Shown piece after piece: positions 24,186 through 35,655 of a stretch of 62,000 nucleotides of DNA. Position numbers and translations under genes: made by a program. The DNA is taken from assembly GCA_009760855.2 (NCBI GenBank), contig WPIO01000057.1, positions 685,001 to 747,000 of the forward strand. The letters are read 5' to 3'. How positions within the stretch are numbered: position 1 is the first letter of the stretch; each line of letters starts with the position of its first letter. This DNA is from Cristatella mucedo (Eukaryota > Bryozoa > Phylactolaemata > Cristatellidae). The notes beneath the pieces are model-generated. The model did no database searches. It was given only the letters and a program-made list of their open reading frames with translations, and was not told the DNA's origin.

Positions 24186-24680
24186 CGTATCCCTGAGTTA
24201 CCCAATATTTCAGAGCTTCCTCGGATGATCTCTGTCCATTCAGATCAATACTGTGGAGTCTCCCACTAGCATATGACCCGAACCACGGCAATGCGGTACC
24301 AGTGATGTCCAGGCGAGATTAGAGGCACTCAAGAAGGACATGTGATTGATAGTGTGAAAAGCTGCCGAAGGAGCGAGCAAAACAAGCAGAAATACTCTAC
24401 CCACGACTGCATTCCTAAGTAGGTCGTTACACACCCGAAGTAAGGCCGAATCTTCGGAGTGGATAGCTCTAAAAACAGACTGGAACTTACTAGCAAGGTT
24501 TGAAGTTTTAACGAATCAGTTTAGCTGGTCTGCCACGACTCGCTCCAGTGTCTTTGATAAGAACGGTAGAAGGAAGACTGGGCGGATGTTGTATAAGTTA
24601 TCTTGGTCTACCGTTGCTTTCTTGAGTAGTGGCCTGACTGCAGCCTTTTTGAAAGGTGCTGTGACATGACCTTAGGCTAA

Positions 24681-24722
<42 letters not shown>

Positions 24723-24733
24723 TTAGCCTAAGG

Positions 24734-24775
<42 letters not shown>

Positions 24776-25065
24776 TTAGTTATGCATGGCAGCAGCAGAT
24801 CAATTCTTCGTAGACGCAGAATAATGGAAAGAGGGTCCAAAGGACTAGTTGTCTTCTCTGATTGGGATATGAACTTTAGGACGAGGTCACTAGTGACCTG
24901 CTTGCATGTAAACATTGATGCTGCAAGGAAAAAAGTAATTGCAAGACACTATTACAGGGGGATGCTGCCGTCTCAGGGATGGACTTCCTGATCTTTTCTA
25001 TCTTGTTGACAAAGAAGCTAGTGAAGCGATCAGCTAGATCATCTCAGGGATCACTAGGTAAGAAG
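24186..25065 (-). mobile_element. LINE A copy 3, RT portion, antisense
   Basis: It is colinear with LINE A copy 2 from the FxSYxSGR motif region up to the segment encoding TSDLVLKFISQSEKTTSPL (about 24840-24915). It has many frameshifts and an inserted (TA)n palindrome at 24660-24775. Confidence 0.75.
24660..24775. repeat. (TA)n palindrome with inverted flank copy
   Basis: TGACCTTAGGCTAATGA, then (TA)n, then the inverse TCATTAGCCTAAGGTCA, then a second (TA)n. The unique LINE sequence next to the TA tract has been copied in inverted orientation. Confidence 0.9.
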
Positions 25066-25310
25066 GATCGCCGCTTTTTAGGCCAACTACTAATAGAAAA
25101 CCAGCGTCTGCACAACCTGATAAGAAAAAAAGCGTTTTCTGCAGATAAAATATGCCGGAAGGAAGCTAGATGAGGCTCGGAAAACATTGTAGCACAAGGT
25201 GAAAGGAAGAGACTTACTCTACCATTACACACAGCAGCGACATAGGAAGAAGTAGGATTTGCCTCTAAAGTAAAGTTAGTTTTGTTTACGATACTCAACG
25301 GTTTGAAAGC

Positions 25311-25342
<32 letters not shown>

Positions 25343-25436
25343 TGGAAGATTTATTGAAATTTTGAACTTGTATATATAAATTAGCCTTCGGCGCCCAGCC
25401 CCGCCGGGGTCATGGGTGCTGCCTGGGTTTCCAGGT

Positions 25437-26128
25437 TCAGAAACAGGGACACACGGCTTCCGAGCCGGTAATGGCATTGGAGACGTAGACCCACCTCAAT
25501 GCTCTTCTCCCCTCGCGTAGGATTTTGAGGTACATTAGGCAAGCTTCATTGTTTGGCCACCAGCTGTCGAAACGTCCAACCACGACGGGCCTCACCACTG
25601 CCGACCGGTAGCCAGCGGTCAGGAAAGACCGGGCAATGGCGGCATACTTATTGGTCTTATTCCGAGCTGCCACCGCCAGAGCAACTTCGCTGCCGTTGAA
25701 CTGCACTCTCACATTGACGATTACCACATCGGTGCTGTTGATGACCAGATCGGCTTGAGAGCCGGACCATCGGCAAGCGGGAGGGCGGAGCCTGTAATGA
25801 CAGCCCTCACCTCCCGCATTTGAGAGCGATGGCCGGAATAGCTCAGACAGCAGCCACTGGTAGTACGTCCAGGCACGCTCGGTAAACGAACGGTAAAGCC
25901 CGAAACGACAGGCTACCCGTGGTCTGTGAATTGTTAAGGGTCGAGAACCTGTCCGTGGCCAGGTAACGGCCGACCTTGCTTCGTGCAGGCTGGGCCGCAC
26001 AAGCCTGGCCTCATGCAAGGCTGCCGAACTCCCGTAGCTTTAGGATAACCACTCGTGGCACGACCGAGTGCTCGATGCCGTCAGGGCCGGCCAGCGAGAG
26101 GCGGCAGGAGAGCCGTTTGAAGCACCTA
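25437..26128 (-). pseudogene. R2/NeSL-like retroelement C-terminal region
   Basis: A 193-codon minus frame (25437-26018) contains SQADLVINSTDVVIVNVRVQ, KTNKYAAIARSFLTAGYRS and VVVGRFDSWWPNNEACL. This recalls the PD-(D/E)XK-type endonuclease region at the C-terminus of R2/NeSL non-LTR retrotransposons. The family call is by pattern only. The sequence is GC-richer than its neighbours and is split by a SINE at 26129-26306. Confidence 0.4.
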
Positions 26129-26306
26129 AAATAAATCCTAGCTGATTTAACAGCCTCTTTTTGTATATCGACAGAAGAGCCTTTACGGCTATCACCACCG
26201 CTTGCAGTGGCGATACAGAATCGCCCACCGCATGAATTGTACCCACGACCTCGGGATCGAGGTCGTGAAAGCAACCGCCTTACCTAGTGCGCCATCACGG
26301 CTCACC
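26129..26306 (-). mobile_element. SINE S1 inserted in the R2-like fragment
   Basis: AATCCTAGCTGATTTAACAG, GGCGATACAGAATCGCCCAC and the reversed head TGCGCCATCACGGCTCACC are present. GC-rich retroelement-like sequence continues on both sides. Confidence 0.85.
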
Positions 26307-26785
26307 ACTACGGGCATCCGACCAACGCGAGATCGGGCCGACTGTGGTAGCCAGGCCGAAGGCTGCTGGGCTCAAGTACCGTGAACATTTCTCGTCAGGC
26401 GGTGGCGTGCCATCCGAGCTGGCTCGGTCGAGTTGGTGACGGGCGACTTGACGGACGCATGCGTAGGGTGAGCACAACATGCGACAAGCTTGCACAGCAC
26501 GCGAGATGGAGGCTTTCGTCCCGAAGCGGACCAAGCTAATTCCGCCCACGTAGCGACGCGCGAACGGGCAGACGCCAAGTTCGACAGACTGCGCGTGCAC
26601 GCGACGTAGGTCGCGACCAGAGCCTTTTCGGCCGGCTGTCGGGCAGCCTTACGCACAAGCAGCGCGCGACAAATGTTGTCCGGGCCGTAGCAGGAGTAAA
26701 GGCCACAGGGCTTCCAGCTCTTGCCAAGGGGCGAGAAGGCTGCCTGCAGCGAGTTAATTCCCTCGCGAGGGAAGAGCACGCCTGC
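26307..26785 (-). pseudogene. R2-like fragment, upstream part
   Basis: The minus frame at 26372-26779 (INSLQAAFSPLGKSWKPCGL, GPDNICRALLVRKAA) continues the GC-rich block beyond the SINE. It is probably the RT-to-endonuclease linker of the same element. No RT catalytic box is present. Confidence 0.35.
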
Positions 26786-26842
26786 TCTATTTTGGTCCTA
26801 GGCTGCTCGAGCCCTGCCGGGCTCCGAGGTAGGCCATGGACG

Positions 26843-26858
26843 CACGCACGCACGCGCG

Positions 26859-26949
<91 letters not shown>

Positions 26950-26972
26950 GTATATATATATATATATATATA
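26843..26972. repeat. Compound (CG)n-(CA)n-(TA)n microsatellite
   Basis: GCGCGCGC passes into a CA repeat of about 85 bp and then TATATATA. Confidence 0.97.
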
Positions 26973-27294
26973 ATATACTTGGTTGGTATGAATGTAAACA
27001 CATATGAGTATATATTGCATGCGTCACAGTGTATACAAAAGTATTTTAGAACGATGAATAGCCCCTAACATGCGTCTCAGCTATAATTCAAAATTTCGTA
27101 CTGCATGGCTTGCTACCTTGACAGTCATCCGTTTCATAGTTATCAAATCACGAGGGGAAACCTCATGCTACGGTGTGTATTTAATTGCCTGTTACTTTAA
27201 ACATCCTTTGCTGCTCATGGAGTGTCGCGAAAATTAGTCGGGATAGATCTTATCAGGTCAATCTGTAAGCCACAAGGATTCAGTGAGTTTTAAA

Positions 27295-27600
27295 CACGAA
27301 AGATTTGTATAGTGCACTCGAAGCTTCAGCGGCTTTCATTGTTTATTCAGTAGCCAGCAGATCTACCCGACGCAAGAAAGAGCAAGTGAGAAGCCTAGCT
27401 GAGTCAGCACAGCAGTAGAGGAAGCGAGTATCGCGAATTAAGCAGCTCGTTGTAGCTGGCAAGGATGTGCTGCATTTAGCAGCTGATAAGAATGCATCGC
27501 TGGTCGGACATTGTAGAAGTATGACCCTCAGACAAGGACCAGCAAAGCTTAAGCTTTTATGACCGGCCTTAGATAGTTAATGATTCTCAAAGCGACATTC
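27295..27600 (-). mobile_element. Diverged LINE B 3' fragment
   Basis: GATTTGTATAGTGCACTCGA, AGAAAGAGCAAGTGAGAAGC and AAGCTTAAGCTTTTATGACC align in order with LINE B at 37.07-37.33 kb. The preceding 26973-27290 holds nothing recognised. Confidence 0.5.
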
Positions 27601-28038
27601 AAGCATGAGCTCTATGTGAAGCATCTTTTAAAATTATCAGTAAAATGTAAGGAATCTCTACGAATCTGGACTAGACAAGCGTCGGTGTGGTGTTACTGTG
27701 GCTTTGGCGACGGCAGATCTTGGGAGTCTCGCGGAGGCACAAACTCGGAGATAGGCGGTACACAAGACTACGATTAATTCTCTTAAGTGTATAAATACAA
27801 TTATTGGAGCTAAGGAATGGCGCTATGTCAGAAAATATAACTGCGTCGGGTAATATTTTGTTCATTAGTGGCACGGCTGTGCTGTGCCGATTGCTTAGCC
27901 GTTGGCATAAGGTGAGGCGTTCGTGCTGACTACAAGAGCAGAAGCAGGTGCACACATCTCCGGAGTCTAGCTCATGATTAGGAGGACTTGCATGCCCAAA
28001 AGAAATTTCAAAATTGTGTAGCACATGTTTCTTGACAG

Positions 28039-28212
28039 GTTGCTCTGCTGGTCGTCCATCTTCGCTGCCCTGCACATACGAAAGAATCGGGACAGTAAAA
28101 GAGAAATAGAAGAGATGAAAAATAAGATACAAGAGACGGAGGCGCCGACTAGAATTGATATGGCCGAAACTGCTACAATTAATATTGCAAATCCCTTGAC
28201 CGAAGACAGAAG
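28039..28212 (+). CDS. Possible isolated exon of an unrecognised gene
   Basis: The segment lies between a good acceptor (TTTCTTGACAG) and a good donor (AG|GTGAGA) with matching phases (2 to 2). It encodes a short hydrophobic stretch (LLCWSSIFAALHI) then a charged, helix-prone tail (KREIEEMKNKIQETEAP, NIANPLTEDRR). In this frame a stop (TGA) immediately follows the donor, so it could equally be a terminal exon encoding a cytoplasmic tail. I do not recognise the family, and the match of splice signals may be chance. Confidence 0.25.
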
Positions 28213-28879
28213 GTGAGATATAATTTGTGTTTCGCTCCATATGCAGTGAAGGCAATATCCCCAAAGCAATTTTGCATTCCTCATGTCGCTGCACGCTAGC
28301 ACGCCATTGAAGCTAGCGATTGGATGGCGATCGAGCATACTGCATGAGGGGAAAAGATATCGCGTAGGTCAGAAGGTGCAAGCCAGTACTAAACTGTTAA
28401 TTCGGAATCCGCTTTAAAATCCGCATACTTTCGGCCGCCGCGAATGAGCTTAACAATTGGCCTCCACGAAGAAGCGAGAACTGCACGCTGTCATCCACTG
28501 AGAACTCCTATCCTATCCGCTCGCACACGCGCGCGAGCACACGCATAACTAGTATTGATCGCTGCAGCCATTCTCGATGAACCAGTAGCGCCGACGACGG
28601 CGAAGTAGTGCACCTTGATGCTAACACTTTCTCTGACACCTAACGTTCGGGTTCACCTCGTTACCGTTCGGCTCAAGAAAGTTCAGAAAAGCCACTTTTG
28701 TGGCATACGGACAGGAAATAGGCATGCTGCCTAGGGCATTGTGGCCTCTGCAATCAAGTTGCTGGAAGGGGATTTACCACGATCGCTGTCAATCTGCAAT
28801 CAAATCGCTGCGCGCTGGAATCTGCGATCCGCAGCTCAAATGTTTCCGATTGATTGATTTGTTTCCGATTGATTGAATG

Positions 28880-30360
28880 ATTAGATTGGTCACTCCACTC
28901 CAGCGCTTCTTTCGCTGAAAGTGGGCAGCCGGTCTCGCTCCCTCTCAAGTCTGCCCACGCGCGACGACCGCACACGTGACGCACTCGGTCACCGACCTGA
29001 CCTTTGGCGATCGCTTCTTCGCGCGAATCGGTCGCACGCGAGTGACTCGCGCTCGTACGCGAGGCGCCCGCAGCGATTCTGTTTGCTGCCGGATTCCGGC
29101 GGCGCGTGCGCTGGACGCTAATCGGCCACCGTCTGCGGACAGGCCGCCGGCGGAGCCGAGTTCGATCGATGCGCCTCGCAGCCCGGCATAGTCGTCGCAC
29201 GGCCCGTTGTCTTCCAAGGACCGATGCGCGCGCGCGCGTCCTTTTCTTTGCGCCGCCGCGCAACTGGCGCCAACCGCCAAATCGATGTCTTGCCGCCGTC
29301 CTTTATTCGGTGCCGTTTCTGGTGGCGAGAGCCGTTCGAGCCGACGCAGCCCTGACCGAGCATCGGCCGCCGCCGCGGACGAGGCGACCGCTCGCGGCCG
29401 CCGCGGGACCCACCGCGCGCGCCGCCGACGTGAGAATGAACGCGGTAAGCAGCAGCGGCAGCGGCCGCGGCAGCCGCCGACGAGCCCTCCTCGCCCCAAT
29501 AATGTACGCGTTAAATTCGTGAAGATTCGCTGCTCTCCCATGAGCCCCCCGCCCGCCCGCGGCGACGGCCGCTGAAAGTCGAGGCCCCTCGGCCCTCGAA
29601 GGCAGCGAGGCGGCGGCGGCGGCCGCCCCGCAGGCGGGGCCGTGCTGACTGGCGCCCACGGCACTGCTGCGGCGACATCTTGCAGACGATGGCTTGCCGA
29701 GCAGGGAACAAGCTGCGGTGGTCTCCCTCCCCTAAGAGCGACGCTGACGCGAACGCAGTCTCTGCGGCAGTCTTTCGCGCGTCCGCGGAGCGCGCCCGGC
29801 GCTTCGGTCCGGCGGGGCCGTCGTTCGCCGCCAGCCTGAAGCGGCGCAGCGTGACTCCGCCGCCGCCTCGAGCCTAAAGCGGCGCAGCGTGACTCTGGAC
29901 TACTTCTCGATGAGGGCACTGCACTGCGGCGTGCAGCCAGCAAGGTGCGAGGGTTCTCAGGTGCTGCCTTCTCCTTCGAGAGGGTAGCTACAGGTGTGCA
30001 CCTAAGGTTTTTTGTCATTAGTCGCGAAGGAACTTTTGACGCCAGCGTTCGTCGGCGCTGGGTCACGTGGCACGCGACGCAGCGGCACTCTCGCGCGCCG
30101 CCCGCCGCGCGCCGCAGCAGCCAAGGAGCGACCGGACTCTAGTCTGTACCCGGGATCTCGCACGACGACTGAAATAAGGACGCAATGCAAGCCCGGACAG
30201 AGGCGGCAGAGCAGCAGCGCCGTGCAAGCGCGAGACGCGCGGCCACGCGCGGCTGAAGTGAGGAGCCGAATGCGGAGCTCGTCGCTCAGCGGCCGGCAAA
30301 AAACAAACGCGACTACGCCGCCATCGTGCTTGCCGCTGGCTGCCGCCATGGCGTCATGCT
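28880..30360. promoter_or_regulatory. CpG-rich block (CpG-island-like)
   Basis: CpG is dense over about 1.5 kb in an otherwise AT-leaning intergenic region, for example CGCGCGCGCG at 29227 and repeated GGCGGCGGC. Long frames occur on both strands (373 codons on minus) because stops are rare in such sequence, and none has a recognisable domain. A 19-bp duplicate AAGCGGCGCAGCGTGACTC occurs at about 29841 and 29878. It may be a promoter island for an unseen gene. I see no rRNA similarity. Confidence 0.45.
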
Positions 30361-30677
30361 GTCAAGCGTCTGACGGAGCTCAGGTCCAGCGACCGCGCCC
30401 GATGCAAACTTGGGTAACCAAATGCACAAAGTCTACGTTAAGTTCGCAATGCAATAGTTACTACAATGTGCAACGCAAATGCGTCATAGCCATCTGCCGG
30501 ATGACCGAAAGAGTTGATTGCAAAGTCAAGAAACGAGGCAGCGAAAGTCTGAGAAGGAATACATTTCGTGCCTCAATTGACGCTAACACTGATGCAGATG
30601 ATGCGTCAGATCACTCTGATAGATCGCTCCGAATGTGCCACCCATTTGCACTAGATTGTAGACTAGACTGTAAGTAA
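30012..30677 (+). CDS. Unrecognised 221-codon reading frame
   Basis: The frame starts in the CpG-rich block and extends about 300 bp beyond it into ordinary composition, which is slightly more than a pure composition effect. The C-terminal third has six spaced cysteines and an acidic patch (DANTDADDASDHSDRS). A strong donor-like GTAAGTAAG overlaps the stop, so it may be a first exon. There is no homology I can name. Confidence 0.2.
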   Translation: MSLVAKELLTPAFVGAGSRGTRRSGTLARRPPRAAAAKERPDSSLYPGSRTTTEIRTQCKPGQRRQSSSAVQARDARPRAAEVRSRMRSSSLSGRQKTNATTPPSCLPLAAAMASCCQASDGAQVQRPRPMQTWVTKCTKSTLSSQCNSYYNVQRKCVIAICRMTERVDCKVKKRGSESLRRNTFRASIDANTDADDASDHSDRSLRMCHPFALDCRLDCK

Positions 30678-31284
30678 GACGCGAAACGTACAGACCAGTT
30701 TATTGGCAAGTTTTAATGCGTGCCGAACGAAGGAGGGCTTGCTGCTTGGCCCAGAAGGGGAGGTAATCCTACGTTAGCCTAGCAAAGGAAAGGCGTTGTC
30801 GCCCCTTGCACTGACTTGAACCATTCTGCCTCTCTTACACGTCCTTTAACCTTTAATCCGTTCTTTATGTCGCGGCTAAGTTTTCAATTGTGCTCAGCCG
30901 ATTATCCTCCAAAGTTTTGTCAGTGGAACTTCAAGTTTTCAGGATATATCTGGATATGACGACATACCCAAAATCGGCATGGCAATGTCGCTGGAGGTGG
31001 CACGGGCGGCTAAAACGAATACCGCTTGGATTCAGGAGTACTAATTGTAGTCAAACTATAGAAAACGCGGTTTCCGAAATTGTGGATGGGCATCCAATAC
31101 GATAAAACGCGTCGTCCTATCAGCTGCCTCCACGTTCACTTAGATCGCTTCACAATTTCATTACGGTATTCAATCGGATCATCCGTTTCCGTTCGTTGTA
31201 GACCTTGGTAGCAAGAGTGGCTCTCCTCAGCATCGTCAGTCTTTGCTGCAACTACGCAGGTACACAGCGCTCTCAAGAGCTGGC

Positions 31285-32170
31285 CCGAACGAACGATTGA
31301 CGAGTGATTGCTCAGCGAGTGCTCAGCTCTGCACGAGCGCTCCGCTCTTCTCGCTCCGCTCTGCCCGAGCTCTCTGCCCGAGGAATCGCTCTGCACGAGC
31401 ACTCAGCTCTACCCGAGCGTTACGCTCTGCTCGCAAGTGCTCCGCTCTGCTCTCGCTCTCGCTCTTCCCAAGCACTCGCTGTGCCCGCGTGCTCCACTCT
31501 GTCTGAGCACTCCGCTCTGCTCGCGCGCTCACTTTGCCCTAGCGCTCCACTCTGCACGATCGCTTTGCTCTGCTTTGCTCACTCATCTGCCTGAGCGCTC
31601 AGCTCTACTAAAGTGATCCGCTCTACCTGAGCTGACTGCTTTGCTCGCGTGCTCACTCTGTCTGACCTCTCCGCTCCTCCTGATCGCTTTGCTCTGCTGT
31701 CACACTCACTTTGCTCGAGCGCTCAGCTCTGCTCGCGAGTGCCCCTTTCTGCCCGAGCGCTCGCTCTATCCGAGCGCTCGGGCTCTGCTCGCACGCTCGC
31801 TATGCCCGAGCACTCTATTCTGCTCACACGCTCGCTCTGCCTGAGCGCTCTGTTCTTCGTGAGAGATCGCTCTGCCCAGGCGCTCAGCTCTACTCGAGCA
31901 CTGCACTCTGCTCGCGAGTGCATCACTCTGCACGCGTTTGCTCTGCTCTCGCGTTCGCTCTGCTGTCGCACCCTTCACACTAGCAAGCAGAAATACTCCA
32001 TAATCAACTCTGAATAAAAAGCACGATCATCTTCTTGCTCTCGCGCTCGCTCTGATCGAGCACTCCATTTTGATCACGCGCTCGCTCTGCCTGAGCGCTC
32101 CGCTGTGATTGCGACCACTCGCTTTGCCCGAGCCGTCGCTTTGCCCTGGCGCTTGAGCGCTGCTCACGCG
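31285..32170. repeat. Degenerate GAGCGCTC minisatellite
   Basis: Imperfect units of about 20-24 bp share GCTCTGCYCGAGCGCTC. The core GAGCGCTC is itself palindromic. A break at about 31975-32030 holds unrelated AT-rich sequence. Ser/Ala/Leu/Arg-rich frames across it are artefacts. Single units recur near 41615. Confidence 0.85.
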
Positions 32171-33485
32171 ATCGTAGCCATGTGCTGCAGCTGTCGCCAA
32201 GTCGCTAAGATACTTACCGTTATTGAAAGCGCAACGGTGGGTGGACATGCGACAATGCGCTTGTCGCACGAGTATCCTGCACGAGCTCATGCGTGGACGG
32301 ATGACAGCCTGCCGCTCTCAGTGACCTCCGAAACAGGGTTAAAGTCAGTCAGAGCCACGATGTGGGCGGATTTTGCAACAAATATGACGAGTGAGTGAGC
32401 GGCCGCTAAATTTACATGAACAGGCTCAAGGCGAGCTCAAGGTGAGCGGAAGCGGAGAGAAGCGTTTCGTACAACTGAAAATCGAGAGCTAGAGAGCTGA
32501 ATAAGCGACCGTAAATACAACTCAAAAAGGCTTCCTATCACAGCACACTAGCAGCTAAGACTCTGGTCATTTAGCTGAGACTCAAGTCAGCGTCAGAAAA
32601 GCCCAAAACCTTTTGGTGACTGCTAAGCCGTCTCTCCATATCTAGCACACACAACTTGTAGCTCACTTCGGCCAGACGCCGTGACAGGTCACGACTTGAT
32701 CATGTTTAAAATAAAAGATTGAAAGCTTAAGCTGAGCTAGTTTTCCTAGTGAAAAAATCGCTCACTCATGGTGGTGCAATTTTTATTTATAAGCTTGCGT
32801 TGGAGAAAGCTCTATGAGTCGTTGATTAGCGTTACACGTATATATTTATATTCCGCCATCCGTATAATGCTTAAGAAGCTTATTTAATTGTCTTGGAAAT
32901 TGGAAATTTAGATGCATTCGTAATATTTTTATTGCATATCGTGAGCGTAAGTAGGCTACGGATTCCCTAAGAGGGTGGGGTGATGAAATGCTTGCATCGT
33001 GCACCGAACGAAGCAGTCGCGAGTCTGTATCAGTAAACCGCGACGTGACGTCACTTCAGGCTAGGGCACGCATCAGAGAACTGTGTCCCAAGCACCAGGC
33101 GGAGGTTATAAAATTGCAGAGCTAATAATGTTCTTGTTCTAGGAAAACGGCGACAAAAATTTAATCACCTCCTCTGCTTCTACTGCCTATACAATTGAAT
33201 GGCAAAAAGCTCGTTCTGGAGACGTGTGCATAATCCATCTCGCTAATAAATTAGGTCAAGCTTTTGGGGCAAGTTGAATATAGGCGGCGGCGGAGGAGAG
33301 AGCGAGAGGAAGGCGAGGCAGATGTAAGAGACCTAGAGAAACGTACAGACAGAACGAGACAGATGGAGATATTCAGAAAGCGAGGCGAAAAGAGGGAAAG
33401 AGGGAAAAAGTGAAGCCGAGGTGACGTTTTAATTAAACCTGAGATGAAGGCACCGCCATTCGGTCTACGGGCCACTCAATAGCTT
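32171..33485. other. Intergenic, nothing recognised
   Basis: I see no repeat family member or credible exon. A purine-rich stretch lies at 33290-33420. Confidence 0.5.
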
Positions 33486-33768
33486 TTATTCAAAGGTATT
33501 TGCCTAAGAATCAAGGTGCTAACACATTACGACCCAGTTTTCGGGTTCGAGTCACTCAGCGGGTATTCCTACAGTGCTCACTGCAAGCACTGGCGAAGAT
33601 CGCTCAGGCTCCTCCATCTGTATAAATATAAATATAATTATAAGCATAAGCGTAAATATAAGTATAAGCACAAATATAAATATAAGTGCAAATATACATA
33701 TGCACATACACATACACATACATATAAATACACATATACAGACACACACATATACACATACATACATG

Positions 33769-33832
<64 letters not shown>

Positions 33833-33884
33833 CAAATACGGAATAAAAATATAAAAAATTATATATATATAACAGCTTCATTTA

Positions 33885-33923
<39 letters not shown>

Positions 33924-33925
33924 GA
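33486..33925. repeat. SINE S1 remnant and compound (TA/CA)n tract
   Basis: At 33505-33610 a worn S1 (GGGTTCGAGTCACTC) is visible. It is followed by AAATATAA-type repeats, ACACATAC repeats, (AC)n at 33773-33818 and (TA)n. Confidence 0.75.
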
Positions 33926-33942
33926 GTAAATGAGGCTGTATC
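33868..33942. repeat. (TA)n palindrome with inverted flanks
   Basis: ACAGCTTCATTTACTCATAT, then (TA)n, then TATATGAGTAAATGAGGCTGT. The arms match with one difference. The right arm includes the GAGGCTGT of an S1 3' end. Confidence 0.85.
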
Positions 33943-34029
33943 ATCAGCTAACATTTCGGGTGTTGATACAAGCTACTAAAGAGTAGGTCTATACTAATCT
34001 GCATAGCGGGCGTCTCAGAGGCCTTAGTA

Positions 34030-34690
34030 GCTTAAAGAGATTTTCTAAAAGCAACTGCAAAAGCTTTACCTCCAAGTACGATTCGCTAGCTATCAGACTT
34101 GCCTAACTGCTTTGCCTAACTCAATAAGGAGACAGTGAGAAAGTCTCAAGCTGAGTCAATCGCGGAGTCATTGCAAGTCAGACTGCTGGGGTGGCAAGTC
34201 AGGGAAGCAAGTCAGGGAAGCATCTAAGAAAGGACGGCTTAGGACGGCCATAGATAGAATGTGCCACAGTCGACTGCAGGTAAGATGTCGGTACCTAAGA
34301 ATCGGTTGCATGAGCTTCGCGAGAGCACTGAATAGATACCCCGGTTTCCAAAAAGGACCTGGGCACGCAAGGACCTGAGCACGTGACCTGGGCACGCAAA
34401 GAGGCTGCAAACTGTAATTCTGTAAATTCTGTAATTCTGTAATACAATTCTGTAATAACTGTAATGCTGTAATTCAGCTGGGTGTGAAGGAGGTAAGCCA
34501 CGGGTAGCCTTGTGCGTCTGAGTAATAAAGTTCGCTCTGTATCCGTTGATCGACCGGAAGCCATCGCGGCTCGTCAGAAAAGAAGACTCGCCGCTGAACC
34601 GCTGTGATTTTTGACTAAACCTGCAGATACATCCATCGCCAGATGTCGAGATCAATCGTTAGTCCAGCCAATAAATAATCCTGTAATAGC
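34030..34690 (-). mobile_element. Diverged LINE B, antisense
   Basis: TTCAGCTGGGTGTGAAGGAG, TATCCGTTGATCGACCGG and ACTCGCCGCTGAACCGCTG align with LINE B at 37.40-37.57 kb. Short duplications of CTGTAATTCTGTAA occur at 34410-34465. Confidence 0.55.
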
Positions 34691-35654
34691 GTAAGACAGA
34701 ACTTGAGACATAATGATATTTTTAAGCTTCTACCGGTGTAGGCAGTCCAGAATCTTTGCAAGAGATTGAAGGCGTCGGCTATTTGCGGAAGTTATCTGCT
34801 TAATGAATAATCACAAAGTCTTAGACCTAGCTGAATTCAATTTAAATTTAAGGTCCTACAAATTGCTATTCATGCTTCATGATATCGGACTACTTCAATG
34901 TTAAGATTTTAGTCTCGTTCAGTAGGAGAATCGTTAAACAAGTCGCAGATGTTTCGGAAAATGTTTGCTACTGGGCTTTCTGGTCATTGGGACACCAAGT
35001 AAGGAAGAATAAGTGTCTCTTTATAGGCGGAATGCCGAACTGTTGACTAAATATTACTGTCTAATCTGTACTAACTTTAGCTTAAAATAATTTGTGTCCG
35101 ATACCTTTAATTACCATATTTTAAGGGAAATTTGCAGCTGCAAAATACCAGTCTATTAGAAAACATTGAAATATATAGGAAATACTTAACTTGGTGTTGT
35201 GAAAGATGCCACAAAATTTATAGAAGTAATTTGGACAGTAATAGTGAGACAGAAGGAATATAAATATTCAAACTGAAGCGCCGCCGTAGTCATCACGTCC
35301 TGCTATCGCAAGCAGTGAATTAAGGCAGATTACGCTGTTTGGCCATTAGTAAAGTTTTAGGCCTTTGGCCTTAACGGGGAAAAAATTTCCAATAGTCTGC
35401 ATTACGCCATCTACCAAATGGCAACCGAGGATAAGAGCGCAATGATGAAGGCGGAAAAAATAGTTTGTTAGAAGCCTGTCTCGCTCAAATACAGCGCACA
35501 TGGCTTTCTCTAAGGGATTTCAGGGAATTCTAAATATTACAATTGAAAGTATATCCAGGTCGTCTGCACCATGACAGGTGCATAAAAAATTCCAAATGCA
35601 CTTCATACCTAGGCTAAACTAAAGTCTTTAGCGACCGTTAAAGTATTTTTTCAG
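34691..35654. other. Intergenic, nothing recognised
   Basis: This region should contain or precede the 5' exons of the sushi-lectin gene. I find no hydrophobic signal-peptide exon that I would defend. Confidence 0.5.
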
Positions 35655-35655
35655 T

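Noticed and set aside
28945-30066. 373-codon minus-strand frame
   Set aside because: Long frames occur on both strands of this CpG-rich block. No domain, no splice logic and Arg/Ala/Pro-rich composition point to chance.
28880-30360. Ribosomal RNA genes in the GC-rich block
   Set aside because: None of the conserved 18S or 28S landmarks that I would expect are visible.
31243-32017. Several overlapping Ser/Ala/Leu/Arg frames
   Set aside because: They follow the degenerate minisatellite in all frames and are not coding.
34976-35030. A signal-peptide first exon for the receptor (MFRKMFATGLSGHWDT)
   Set aside because: Phase and donor fit, but the peptide is not hydrophobic enough for a signal sequence.
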